Below are positions 1 through 8,943 of a stretch of DNA of 64,000 nucleotides, piece after piece. A program made the translations under genes and the position numbers. Numbering within the stretch: the stretch's first letter is position 1; each line of letters opens with the position of its first letter. A model generated the notes under the pieces. That model worked only from the letters and a program-made list of their open reading frames with translations. It was not told where the DNA came from and ran no database searches. Origin of the DNA: Acidovorax delafieldii (GTDB lineage Bacteria; Pseudomonadota; Gammaproteobacteria; Burkholderiales; Burkholderiaceae_C); contig NZ_VJWE01000001.1 in NCBI RefSeq assembly GCF_007993815.1, positions 1 to 64,000 of the forward strand, in the 5' to 3' direction.

Positions 1-1634
1 CTGGGGGTGCTGTAGTGCTGGGCGCCGTCCAGGTCAAAGGGCTGGTTCAGGCTGGCCAGGAGTTTTTCGGCGACGGTTTCTGCCTGGGTGGCGGCGTTTT
101 GCAGGTCGGGGGCCAGGGCTTCGAGCATGACGACGAATTCGTCGCCGCCGAAGCGGGCCACGGTGTCGGCTTCGCGCACGCTGCCCACCAGGCGGGCGGC
201 GACCTGGGCCAGGAGCTGGTCGCCCATGTCGTGGCCCAGGGTGTCGTTGAGGTCTTTGAAGTTATCGAGGTCGATGAACAGCAGGGCCCCGAGGTTCCTG
301 GTGCGTTGGCAGGCGGCGATGGAGCGTTGCAGGCGGTCCAGCAGCAGGCGGCGGTTGGGCAGGCCCGTGAGCGCGTCGTAGAACGCCAGGCGTTCGATCT
401 CTTGTTCTGCCAGCTTGCGATCGGTGATGTCCATGGTGAAGCCATGGGACACCACCGAGCCATCGGCCTCGCGGTGTGGAATGGCGTTGGTCATGTGCCA
501 GCGCACGCTCCCGTCATTCATCCGCACACGGTATTCGCACTGCCAGGGCACCAGCTTGCGCACCGACATCATGGCCGAGCGCTGCACCAGCGGCAGGTCT
601 TCGGGCACCACGCGGTGCATGAGCACGCCATGGTCGGCCGTGACCTCGTGCGGTTCCACGCCCATGAATTCGCGCACGGCATCGCTGATGTACTGCACGC
701 TGGTGCCACCATCGGTATGCAGCCGGTATTCGTAGATGAAGCCGGGGATGCGGCTGGCAATGCGCTGAATGAACAAGAGTTGTTCGCGCAATTGCTCCGC
801 AGCGCGGTGCTCGTCCGTCACATCCTGCACCACCCCCATGACGACCTGCACACCGTCGCGCGGCAGCGTGCGTTGAACCCGCGAGCGCATCCAGCGCACT
901 TCGCCATCTGGTCGTCGCCAGCGGTACTCCACATCCAGGCCAGATCCCCGTTCTCGGATCTTGTCGAACACGTGCCGGTCTTCCGGCAGGATGCCACTCA
1001 CCGCGCGCTCGGGGTCCACCCATTCCTGCTGCTCAAACCCGGCGATGTTGCACAGCCCTGGCGACCAGAGCAGCACCGTTTCGCCCGGGTCTTCAATGCG
1101 CCGCCAGTGGCCGGTGCGCGCCAGGCTCTCCATGGTGTTGAACACGTCGGTCTGCTCGCGCAACTCGCGCCGCACTTCTTCCAGCGCACGCTCGGACGCG
1201 GCCAGTGATACCCGCAGATTCTCGGCTTCAGAGGCATCGCGCACCGTGACAACGATGCAGTCATTGGTCACGCGGCGGGCCGACAAGTCCCAGGCCAGCA
1301 ACAGACGACCGGGCTCGCGCACCACCTGGCGGCACTCCAGCGGAGCCCCCACGCGCACCACGCCGAGCAACTGGTCCAGCAGCGGCGTGTTGGCCAGCAG
1401 GTCAAACACCTCGGACGCATCCACGCCCGGATGCCGTACCGCTCCCAGCCCTGGCATGCGCCGTGCCGCAGCGTTGGCGGCCAGCAGCAGCAGGCGGCCG
1501 TCTTGCAGACGAAACTCCATGAGCGCCACCGGCACCGCGTCCACCAGCGCTTGAAGGCGCGCCTGCGCCATGGGCTCGATGAGGCCTTCCCCGGTAGGGG
1601 CGAGGAGGTCGGTCAACAGTTCGGACGAAATCAC
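1..1634 (-). CDS. PAS-PAS-PAS-GGDEF diguanylate cyclase, 3' end outside window
   Basis: The reading frame runs off the left edge with no stop. About 545 codons are visible: three PAS-like sensor segments (roughly residues 20-150, 160-290 and 290-420), then a GGDEF domain containing DALTGLPNRR and RFGGDEF (about residues 496-500). The I-site RxxD (READ) is intact, so c-di-GMP synthesis with product inhibition is expected. The last visible residues (NQPFDLDG) are typical of the link to a C-terminal EAL domain, so a bifunctional cyclase/phosphodiesterase is possible but unseen. No membrane segment is visible. The start is uncertain: GTG at 1634 is chosen because coding-like sequence continues past the ATG at 1571, and an in-frame ATG at 1749 is the alternative. 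It is divergent from mutS. Confidence 0.85.
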   Translation of the reverse strand, partial: MISSELLTDLLAPTGEGLIEPMAQARLQALVDAVPVALMEFRLQDGRLLLLAANAAARRMPGLGAVRHPGVDASEVFDLLANTPLLDQLLGVVRVGAPLECRQVVREPGRLLLAWDLSARRVTNDCIVVTVRDASEAENLRVSLAASERALEEVRRELREQTDVFNTMESLARTGHWRRIEDPGETVLLWSPGLCNIAGFEQQEWVDPERAVSGILPEDRHVFDKIRERGSGLDVEYRWRRPDGEVRWMRSRVQRTLPRDGVQVVMGVVQDVTDEHRAAEQLREQLLFIQRIASRIPGFIYEYRLHTDGGTSVQYISDAVREFMGVEPHEVTADHGVLMHRVVPEDLPLVQRSAMMSVRKLVPWQCEYRVRMNDGSVRWHMTNAIPHREADGSVVSHGFTMDITDRKLAEQEIERLAFYDALTGLPNRRLLLDRLQRSIAACQRTRNLGALLFIDLDNFKDLNDTLGHDMGDQLLAQVAARLVGSVREADTVARFGGDEFVVMLEALAPDLQNAATQAETVAEKLLASLNQPFDLDGAQHYSTP

Positions 1635-1833
1635 GGTCGCTCTGAAGCCTCTGAATCCTGGGGTTGAAACACCAACTCTCGACGGAGGGTGGCTCCGTTC
1701 AGGGTCAAGCTGCCAGCATACAGCCAAGAGTATGTCAAAACGTAACATCTTGGCAGAACGCAGTGGAATTGCCCAGGGGGAAACCCGATGATCGAACTGC
1801 TACAGTCCACGCCTCATTCCTGCCACCCCCTGC

Positions 1834-4452
1834 ATGTCCGACACGCTCGAACACCACACACCCATGATGCAGCAGTACCTGGCCCTCAAGGCCGGGTACC
1901 CCGAGACGCTTCTGTTCTACCGCATGGGCGACTTCTACGAGGTCTTCTGGCAGGACGCCGAGAAGGCCGCGCGCCTGCTCGACATCACGCTCACACAGCG
2001 CGGCCAGTCGGGCGGCCAGCCGGTGGTGATGGCCGGTGTGCCCTTCCACGCTCTGGAGAACTATCTGGCGCGCCTGATCAAGATGGGCGAGTCGGTGGCG
2101 ATTGCCGAGCAGGTGGGCGAAGTGGGCGCCAACAAGGGCCCGGTGGAGCGCAAGGTGGTGCGCGTGGTCACACCCGGCACGCTGACCGACACCGAACTGC
2201 TGTCCGACAAATCCGAATCGCTGCTGCTGGCCGTGCACCAGGCGCCCCGCGCGCGCTGCGGCCTGGCGTGGCTGAGCGTGACCCAGGGCCGCGTGTTCCT
2301 GGCCGAGTGCGCGCACGACGAACTCGGCGCCTGGCTGGCGCGCGTGGCGCCCAGCGAACTGATCTACAGCGCGGGCGTGACCGAGCGCTTTGAACAACAA
2401 CTGCAGGTGCTGCGCCAGGGCGGCGCCTTCACCTGCCCCATGAGTCTGCGGCCCGACTGGCAGTTCGACAGTGCCCTGGGCGAGCGCAAGCTGCTCGAAA
2501 ACCTGGGTGCCGCCAGCCTGCAGGCCTGGGGTGCGCAAGACCTGGGCGAGGCCCACGCCGCCGCCGCCGGGCTGCTGACCTACGCCGAACACACGCAGGG
2601 CCGCACACTCACCCACGTGCACAGCGTGCAGGTGCAGCGCAACGACGACCTCATCGACCTGCCCACCACCACGCGCCGCAACCTGGAGCTGGTGAAGACC
2701 CTGCGTGGTGACGACGCGCCCACGCTGTTCTCGCTGCTCGACACCTGCATGACCGGCATGGGCAGCCGCCTGCTCAAGACTTGGCTGCTGGAGCCGCGCC
2801 GCGACCGCGCCGAGGCACGCCAGCGCCTCTCGGCCACCACGGCCTTGCGGGGCGCGGGCGGCGCAGGCGGCGGCGCGGGCCCCTGGTCCACGCTGCGCGG
2901 CGAACTCAAGGGCGTGAGTGATGTGGAACGCATCACCGCCCGCATTGCGCTGCGTCAGGTGCGCCCGCGCGAGCTGGTCGCGCTGGGCAAAACGCTACAA
3001 AAATCAGAGCTGCTTGCGCTGAACGGAAGGGCACCAGAGCCATTTTTGATGCAGATTTTCAGCCACCTGCAACCACCCGAGGGTTGCATGGCACTGCTGC
3101 AGACCGCGATTGCCGAAGAGCCCGCCGCGCTGGTGCGCGACGGCGGCGTGATCGCCAACGGCTTCGACACCGAGCTGGACGAGCTGCGCGCCATCCAGAC
3201 CAACTGCGACGCCTTCCTGCTGGACCTGGAAACGCGCGAAAAGGCGCGCACCGGCATCCCCAACCTGCGCGTGCAGTTCAACAAGGTGCACGGCTTCTAC
3301 ATCGAGGTCACCAGCAGCCATGTCGAGAAGGTGCCTGATGACTACCGCCGCCGCCAGACGCTGAAGAACGCCGAGCGCTTCATCACACCCGAACTCAAGA
3401 CGTTTGAAGACAAGGCCTTGTCTGCCAACGAGCGCGCCCTGGCCCGCGAGAAATGGCTGTACGAGCAGATCCTGGACCAGCTGCAGCCCCACATCCCGCA
3501 GCTGACCCGCCTGGCCCAGGCCCTGGCCACGCTGGATGTGCTGTGCACGCTGGCCGAACGCTCGCTCACCCTCCACTGGTGCGCGCCGCAGTTCGTGCCC
3601 GAGCCCTGCATCGAGATCGAGGGCGGCCGCCACCCGGTGGTGGAGGCGCGCCTGGCCGAGACATCCAGCGGCAGCTTCATCGCCAACCACACGCGGCTGA
3701 ACGCCAACACGCGCATGCAGATCATCACCGGCCCCAACATGGGCGGTAAATCGACCTACATGCGCCAGGTCGCGCTCGTCGTGCTGCTCGCCAGCATGGG
3801 CAGCCATGTGCCAGCCGCCAGTTGCCGCCTGGGGCCCATCGACGCCATCCACACCCGCATCGGCGCGGCCGACGATCTGGCCAATGCGCAGTCCACCTTC
3901 ATGCTGGAGATGACCGAGGCTGCGCAGATATTGCACGCCGCCACGCCCCACAGCCTGGTGCTGATGGACGAGATCGGCCGGGGCACCAGCACGTTCGACG
4001 GCCTGGCACTGGACAGCGGCATTGCCACCCACCTGCACGACAAGACCCGCGCCTTCACGCTGTTTGCCACGCACTACTTTGAGCTGACTGAGCTTCCCGC
4101 CAAAGCGCGCCACGCGATCAACATGCATGTGAGCGCCACCGAGTCCGGCACCGACATCGTGTTCCTGCACGAGATCCAGCCCGGCCCGGCCAGTCGCAGC
4201 TACGGGATTCAGGTGGCCAAGCTGGCGGGCATGCCCTCGCCCGTGCTGCACCACGCCCGCCATGCGCTGGCAGCGCTCGAAGAGCGCGCGGGCGAGGATG
4301 AGTTGCAAGTGGACCTGTTCGCCGCCCCCGAGGTGCCCGAAAGCGCGGGCGCCAGCCCGCTCGAGGCCGCGCTGGCCGGCATCAACCCCGACGCCCTGAG
4401 CCCGCGCGAAGCGCTGGATGCGCTGTACCAGCTCAAGAAGATGGCAGGCTGA
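1834..4452 (+). CDS. mutS: DNA mismatch repair protein MutS
   Basis: MutS recognises mismatches and small loops and recruits MutL in the cytoplasm. At 872 residues it is about family length. The mismatch-reading motif GDFYEVF lies near residues 32-38 (Phe34-x-Glu36). The ATPase Walker [10 protein letters not shown] is near residue 633, followed by Walker B with [12 protein letters not shown] and the FATHYFELT segment. An A/T-rich stretch at 2991-3051 (about residues 386-406, core/lever region) reads [19 protein letters not shown] and looks unlike its surroundings; it may be a translated interspersed element. The ORF continues through it without frame change, so the protein is presumably functional. 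Confidence 0.98.
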   Translation: MSDTLEHHTPMMQQYLALKAGYPETLLFYRMGDFYEVFWQDAEKAARLLDITLTQRGQSGGQPVVMAGVPFHALENYLARLIKMGESVAIAEQVGEVGANKGPVERKVVRVVTPGTLTDTELLSDKSESLLLAVHQAPRARCGLAWLSVTQGRVFLAECAHDELGAWLARVAPSELIYSAGVTERFEQQLQVLRQGGAFTCPMSLRPDWQFDSALGERKLLENLGAASLQAWGAQDLGEAHAAAAGLLTYAEHTQGRTLTHVHSVQVQRNDDLIDLPTTTRRNLELVKTLRGDDAPTLFSLLDTCMTGMGSRLLKTWLLEPRRDRAEARQRLSATTALRGAGGAGGGAGPWSTLRGELKGVSDVERITARIALRQVRPRELVALGKTLQKSELLALNGRAPEPFLMQIFSHLQPPEGCMALLQTAIAEEPAALVRDGGVIANGFDTELDELRAIQTNCDAFLLDLETREKARTGIPNLRVQFNKVHGFYIEVTSSHVEKVPDDYRRRQTLKNAERFITPELKTFEDKALSANERALAREKWLYEQILDQLQPHIPQLTRLAQALATLDVLCTLAERSLTLHWCAPQFVPEPCIEIEGGRHPVVEARLAETSSGSFIANHTRLNANTRMQIITGPNMGGKSTYMRQVALVVLLASMGSHVPAASCRLGPIDAIHTRIGAADDLANAQSTFMLEMTEAAQILHAATPHSLVLMDEIGRGTSTFDGLALDSGIATHLHDKTRAFTLFATHYFELTELPAKARHAINMHVSATESGTDIVFLHEIQPGPASRSYGIQVAKLAGMPSPVLHHARHALAALEERAGEDELQVDLFAAPEVPESAGASPLEAALAGINPDALSPREALDALYQLKKMAG
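2991..3051 (+). repeat. Possible degenerate interspersed element inside mutS
   Basis: This is a patch of A/T-rich sequence in an otherwise GC-rich gene, with GAGCTGCTTGCGCT near its left end and GAGCCATTTTTGATG near its right end. The layout (A-run, AGCTGC-x-GCGC arm, then AGAGCC plus T-run) resembles small interspersed elements I know from Acidovorax-type genomes. It does not fit the exact 52-nt geometry of the five other copies in this window, so the assignment is tentative. Confidence 0.4.
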
Positions 4453-4515
4453 AGCGACGCCCACCCCGGCTGCGCTGCAGGCTGCTGACCGGGCTCTGGG
4501 CACACCGCCAGCGCA

Positions 4516-4567
4516 TTTTTGAGTCCCAGGGGCATCAGGCGCTACTGCCATATGCCCTGGCCGCTAT
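4516..4567 (+). repeat. 52-nt interspersed element, copy 1 (downstream of mutS)
   Basis: The structure is TTTTTGAGT, 14 nt, GCGCTACTG, 15 nt, GCTAT, which is the same fixed spacing found at 23253, 28893, 57806 and 63028. It lies 63 nt after the mutS stop. It contains a near-perfect inverted repeat (CCAGGGGCAT with ATGCCCTGG) that could fold in the mutS transcript. A ten-base direct repeat CATTTTTGAG flanks it at 4514-4523 and 4568-4577. Confidence 0.75.
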
Positions 4568-4685
4568 CATTTTTGAGTATCCACACCCCGCAACAACTGG
4601 GGGCCGCCTGCAGGGCACACAGGCCGCCCATGCCACAGGCGACTAAACTCGCGGGTTACCCCCAAACAACAACCCCCATTGCTCC

Positions 4686-5513
4686 ATGACGTACTGCGTC
4701 GCCATCAAACTCAACGCCGGGCTGGTTTTCCTGTCCGATTCCCGCACCAATGCCGGCCTGGACCAGATCAGCTCATTTCGCAAGATGATGGTCTACGAGA
4801 AGGCGGGTGACCGTTTCATGGTGCTGCTGTCGGCGGGCAACCTGTCCATCTCGCAATCGGTGCGAGAGATCTTGCAGACCGAACAGATCAAGGACGGCGA
4901 GTCGGGCGAAGCCATCACCATCTGGAATGCCAAAAGCATGTTCGACGCCGCCCGCGTGCTGGGCGCCGCCGTGCGCCACGTGCACGAGCGCGACGGCGCG
5001 GCGCTCAAGCGCTCGGGCGTGGACTTCAATGTGTCCATGGTGTTTGGCGGCCAGATCAAGGGCGAGGGCATGCGCCTGTTCCAGGTGTACTCGGCAGGCA
5101 ACTTCATCGAGGCCACATCCGAAACACCATACTTCCAGGTTGGCGAATCCAAATACGGCAAACCCGTGCTCGACCGCGTGCTCACGCCCGAGACCCCACT
5201 GGACGAGGCTGCCAAGTGCGCGCTGGTGTCGATGGACAGCACGCTCAAGTCCAACCTGTCGGTCGGCCTGCCGCTGGACCTGGTGGTGTACGAGGTGGAC
5301 CGCTTTGCCACCGACAAGGTCATCTGCATCGACGAGAACAACCCGTACTTTCGGATGCTGCACGACAGCTGGGGACAAAAGCTGCGCCAGGTGTTCGACA
5401 GCATCGAAGACCCCGCCTGGACCGGCGGCGCTACCGAGGTGCCGATCATGGTCAGCCCGGCGCGCAGCAAGCCACTAAAGAAGATCACCAACCATACCGA
5501 CCGGCTGATCTGA
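4686..5513 (+). CDS. Anbu-type proteasome-related peptidase
   Basis: This resembles the bacterial proteasome-like Anbu (ancestral beta subunit) family, an Ntn-hydrolase peptidase. Removal of Met leaves Thr1 of TYCVAIKL as the candidate nucleophile. Asp17 falls in FLSDSRTNAG, and a lysine near position 32 completes the usual Thr/Asp/Lys triad. Length is 275 residues, slightly longer than typical. In many genomes this gene sits with an alpha-E protein, an ATP-grasp protein and a transglutaminase. Here it stands apart, 63 nt before an alpha/beta hydrolase and about 38 kb from a transglutaminase-like gene at 44016. Substrate and physiological role are unknown. Confidence 0.85.
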   Translation: MTYCVAIKLNAGLVFLSDSRTNAGLDQISSFRKMMVYEKAGDRFMVLLSAGNLSISQSVREILQTEQIKDGESGEAITIWNAKSMFDAARVLGAAVRHVHERDGAALKRSGVDFNVSMVFGGQIKGEGMRLFQVYSAGNFIEATSETPYFQVGESKYGKPVLDRVLTPETPLDEAAKCALVSMDSTLKSNLSVGLPLDLVVYEVDRFATDKVICIDENNPYFRMLHDSWGQKLRQVFDSIEDPAWTGGATEVPIMVSPARSKPLKKITNHTDRLI

Positions 5514-5585
5514 CGCCCTGCAGGCCAGCGCACCCCACGGCACCCGGCCGCGTGCGCGCCTGCAGCCCGGCCCTGCCACCCCGCC

Positions 5586-6416
5586 ATGCCCTCCATGCTC
5601 CCCATCGTTTTCTCGCACGCCAACAGCTTTCCGGCCAGCACCTACCGCGTGCTGTTCAAGCACCTCAAGACCCGGGGTTTTGAAGTCAGCGCGGTCGAAC
5701 GCTATGGCCACGACCCGCAGTACCCGGTGACCAGCAACTGGCCACACCTGGTGCAGCAGCTGGCCGACTTTGCAACGGTGCAGGTGCAGCGCCTGGGCCA
5801 GCCGGTGTTTCTGGTGGGACATTCGCTGGGCGGCTTTCTGAGCGTGATGGCCGCCGCCCGCCACCCCGAACTGGTGCGCGGCGTACTGCTGATCGACTCG
5901 CCCCTTATTGGCGGCTGGAAGGCCAACGTGGTCAGCGTGGCCAAGCGCACCCAGGTGGTGGGTTCGATATCGCCGGGCCGGGTGAGCCGCCAACGGCGGT
6001 TCAGCTGGGCCAGCAACGAAGAGGCGCTGGAGCACTTTCGCAAGAAGAAGGCTTTTGCACGCTGGCACCCCGAGGTGTTGCACGATTACATCACCCACGG
6101 CCTGCAAGACCAGGACGGCAAGCGGGTGCTGGGCTTTGACCGCGCGGTGGAAACCGCCATCTACAACACCCTGCCGCACAACCTGGGCCGCCTGCTCAGC
6201 AAGCACCCGCTGCAGTGCCCGGCCGCCTTCATCGGCGGGCGCGATTCCGAAGAGATGAAGCAGGTCGGCATGGCCATGACGCTGCGTGTCACCGAGGGCC
6301 GCACCATGATGCTGGACGGCAGCCACCTGTTTCCCATGGAGCAGCCCGTGGCCACTGCAGCAGCCATTGAAGCAGCGCTGCTCAACCTGGCCATGCTCAC
6401 GCCCCGCCAGACTTAA
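5586..6416 (+). CDS. Alpha/beta hydrolase
   Basis: A 276-residue cytoplasmic alpha/beta-hydrolase-fold enzyme. The oxyanion-side motif SHANSFPAS follows the first strand. The nucleophile elbow is GHSLGG (about residues 79-84), and the candidate acid (GGRDSEE) and base (DGSHLFPME) lie toward the C-terminus. The substrate cannot be deduced; an ester or thioester is likely. An in-frame ATG at 5595 (MLPIVFSH) is an equally plausible start. It may share a transcript with the Anbu gene upstream (72-nt gap). Confidence 0.85.
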   Translation: MPSMLPIVFSHANSFPASTYRVLFKHLKTRGFEVSAVERYGHDPQYPVTSNWPHLVQQLADFATVQVQRLGQPVFLVGHSLGGFLSVMAAARHPELVRGVLLIDSPLIGGWKANVVSVAKRTQVVGSISPGRVSRQRRFSWASNEEALEHFRKKKAFARWHPEVLHDYITHGLQDQDGKRVLGFDRAVETAIYNTLPHNLGRLLSKHPLQCPAAFIGGRDSEEMKQVGMAMTLRVTEGRTMMLDGSHLFPMEQPVATAAAIEAALLNLAMLTPRQT

Positions 6417-6590
6417 GTCGTACTGGCAGATCCCCGCGCAGGGTCTCCTGCGTTCCGCCTTACCACCGAATTCGGACCGCAAGGCGCGAAAAAACGCCCC
6501 ACACCGCCCCCCGATCAGGGCAAACAGGGGACACACACGCCGCGCCAATCCCCTACACTGGCGAAATTGTTACAGCGTGATACACCCAAC

Positions 6591-7412
6591 ATGTCTGCAC
6601 AGCCCCCGACGGCCGGGCGCCTACCCGCGCTCAGCTTTGCCTTGCTGGCCGCCTTTGTCATCGCAACAGCGGTGCGCACCCACAATGACACCACCATCGC
6701 CATCGTCATCGCCTCGGTGCTGATGTTTGCCTGCTGCTGGACCAGTGCAGCGCATCTGCTGGGCACCCGCGCTGCCCTGCAGTTTGTGTTGATCGCGGTC
6801 AGCCTGGGCTGGTTTGCCGAACAGATGGGCTCCAGCCGGGGCTGGTTCTTCGGGCACTACACCTACACCGATGTGCTGGGCCCCCGTCTGCTGGACGTGC
6901 CACTGGTCATTCCGATGATGTGGTTTGCACTGACGTATGCGGGCTATGTGATCAGCAACCTCATCGTCTGGCAATCGGCGGTGGACGGTGCTCCCGGCCT
7001 GGGCAACGCCGCCATGCTGTCATTTCTGGCTGCCATGATCGTGACCGCGTTCGACCTGGGCGCAGACCCCTACTTTGTTTACACCCTCAAGGCGTGGATC
7101 ATGGCCAAGACCGATGGGGCCTGGTTTGGCGAAACCGTGCAGGGCTTCTTCGGCTGGGTGTTCGTGGCCTTTGTGATCATCTTCGGCTTTCGCATGTCGG
7201 CGCGCCAGCTCCCCTTGCAACCCGCCAGCCCCTTCCTGCGGCGCCACGCCATGGTGCCGCTGACCATCTACGCAGCTGGCATGGTGTTCCAGATGATTCT
7301 GGGCAGCCCGGTGGAAATCCGGACCATTGCAGCCTTTGCCATGGGGATTCCGCTGCTCTGCGCGCTGGCGGGCTTCCAACGCTGGCGCGCACCGGGTAAG
7401 GTCGCGGCATGA
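6591..7412 (+). CDS. Carotenoid biosynthesis-type membrane protein (DUF422/CruF-like)
   Basis: A polytopic membrane protein of 273 residues with about seven hydrophobic segments. It carries the family features GWFAEQMG near residue 65 and GWFFGHYTYTDVLGPRL after it. The family includes C50 carotenoid hydratases (CruF-like) and related proteins of unknown function, so a reaction on an isoprenoid is an inference. The start at 6591 (MSAQPP) is preferred over the ATG 24 nt upstream. Its stop overlaps the next start by 4 nt (ATGA), which implies coupled translation with the oxygenase. No phytoene synthase or desaturase is visible nearby. Confidence 0.75.
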   Translation: MSAQPPTAGRLPALSFALLAAFVIATAVRTHNDTTIAIVIASVLMFACCWTSAAHLLGTRAALQFVLIAVSLGWFAEQMGSSRGWFFGHYTYTDVLGPRLLDVPLVIPMMWFALTYAGYVISNLIVWQSAVDGAPGLGNAAMLSFLAAMIVTAFDLGADPYFVYTLKAWIMAKTDGAWFGETVQGFFGWVFVAFVIIFGFRMSARQLPLQPASPFLRRHAMVPLTIYAAGMVFQMILGSPVEIRTIAAFAMGIPLLCALAGFQRWRAPGKVAA

Positions 7413-8932
7413 CCAGCAAGCTCCACAACCCTCTGCTACCAGCTGCCGATCTGGCACCCATGCAGCACCACGCCGACCCTCTGGCAGACGCTACGATTGC
7501 CAGGATCCTTGGGCACTGGCCCCCCGGCGACGTCGCCGCCGACGCTCCGCAATGGGCGCACATCAACACGGTGAACCTGCTGTTCAGCCAGTGGACCGAC
7601 AACGCCACGCTGGCCACCTGGCAGGCAACCGAAGGCCCGGTGCAGGTGGGGGATGGTGACAAGGCCGCCAAAGGCTATGTGACCGCCGAGATGGCCAAGG
7701 CGCTCAACGACTATGTGCAGGCGGCGCAGGTGCTGCCGCCCTGGGCCGATGCCCGCAAGATCGAGCGCGCCGAAAAACTCTTCATGGACCACGGTGCGCT
7801 GTCTTGCATCCTGCTGTTCTGTGCCAGCCTGCCCGAGTGTTACGTGGTCCCGGACCTGTCGAGCGTGTTGCACACGACCGGCCAGCTGGAACAGAACACC
7901 GAATACCGCATCCGTTCCACGGCGGCCATGATCTTCCCGGTGATGCTGCACGGAGGCCTCAGCCCACGGGGTGCCGGTGTGGCGCAGGTACTCAAGGTGC
8001 GGTTGATCCACGCCACGGTGCGCAATCTCATCCTGCACGGCAGCCCCGAACATGCCATCGCGCAATGGAAGGCTGGCGGAGACGGCCTGGTGGTGCCGCG
8101 TGCAGCCCCCGCTGGTGGTGGCCGGTCCGTGATGTACCAGACCCTGTATGCACGTGGCTGGAATCTGGCCGCCAAAGGTCTGCCCTGCAACCAGGAGGAG
8201 CTGGCCTATACGCTGCTGACCTTCGGCTACGTGTTCCTGCGCAGCATGCGTCGGCTGGGTCTCGGTCTGCCGCCCGGGGACGAAGAAGCCTACCTGCACG
8301 CCTGGAACGTGGTGGGTCACGTGCTTGGCATCGACCGCTCCCTGATGGTGGAAACGATGGCGCAGGGCGATGCACTGATGGCACTGATGCAGGCCCGTGG
8401 CCGCGCAGAGCCGGTCACGCCCGACCCGCGCCCAGCCCTGGGGCAGGCCCTGATGCAGACCATGGCCAACGCGCTGCCCTGGCGCATCGTCAAGCCCTTC
8501 CCGCAGCTCATGACCCGCTACCTGTGCGGGCGAGAAACCGCCGAGGACCTGGGGTTGAATCAGCCCGTGCCGTGGCTGTCGGCCTTGCTGTTCTGGTGCG
8601 TTCTGCTGCTGGCCCGCGCCATCGATGCGGTGGTGGGTTTGCTGCTGCCGCGTTTTTCGATCGTGCGCATGCTCACGCGGGCGCTGGGCTACCACTTCAT
8701 GAGCCGGGTGTTGATGAGCCAGACGCGCCCGCTGCAACTGCCCACCGAACTGCTCAACCAGGTGGACACCGTGGTGCACAGCTGGAGCGACGACCCCCAT
8801 GCCCCCGGCTGGCTCAACCGCATCGAGGATCGGCTGACCACCTCTGGCAGCTGGAGCAGGGGCCTGGCTGGCAAGGCAAAGCCCGCGCAGGCGGGCCAGA
8901 CAGGCCAGGCACAGCAAGCCACATCGCCGTAG
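7409..8932 (+). CDS. DUF2236 oxygenase (MpaB / latex-clearing protein family)
   Basis: The 507-residue protein has the DUF2236 core: KLFMDHGALSCILLFCASLPECY (in two parts, roughly residues 130-152), then RLIHATVRN near residue 198, where the family places haem-contacting His/Arg residues. It ends with a hydrophobic helix pair (ALLFWCVLLLARAIDAVVG). Characterised relatives cleave polyisoprenoid or farnesyl chains oxidatively, such as latex-clearing protein and fungal MpaB. The substrate here is unknown. It overlaps the preceding isoprenoid-type membrane protein by 4 nt and lies 11 nt before a diguanylate cyclase gene. Confidence 0.8.
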   Translation: MTSKLHNPLLPAADLAPMQHHADPLADATIARILGHWPPGDVAADAPQWAHINTVNLLFSQWTDNATLATWQATEGPVQVGDGDKAAKGYVTAEMAKALNDYVQAAQVLPPWADARKIERAEKLFMDHGALSCILLFCASLPECYVVPDLSSVLHTTGQLEQNTEYRIRSTAAMIFPVMLHGGLSPRGAGVAQVLKVRLIHATVRNLILHGSPEHAIAQWKAGGDGLVVPRAAPAGGGRSVMYQTLYARGWNLAAKGLPCNQEELAYTLLTFGYVFLRSMRRLGLGLPPGDEEAYLHAWNVVGHVLGIDRSLMVETMAQGDALMALMQARGRAEPVTPDPRPALGQALMQTMANALPWRIVKPFPQLMTRYLCGRETAEDLGLNQPVPWLSALLFWCVLLLARAIDAVVGLLLPRFSIVRMLTRALGYHFMSRVLMSQTRPLQLPTELLNQVDTVVHSWSDDPHAPGWLNRIEDRLTTSGSWSRGLAGKAKPAQAGQTGQAQQATSP

Positions 8933-8943
8933 CCGCCACGCCA

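Noticed and set aside
3004..4551. A 515-codon open frame on the minus strand over mutS
   Set aside because: It is antisense to a certain gene, is rich in His/Gln/Gly/Ala, and shows no domain. This is a usual artefact of GC-rich codon bias.
7804..8943. N-terminal extension of the first DISM-GGDEF gene back to 7804
   Set aside because: The extension overlaps the DUF2236 gene in another frame and has no domain. The signal peptide begins after 8944.
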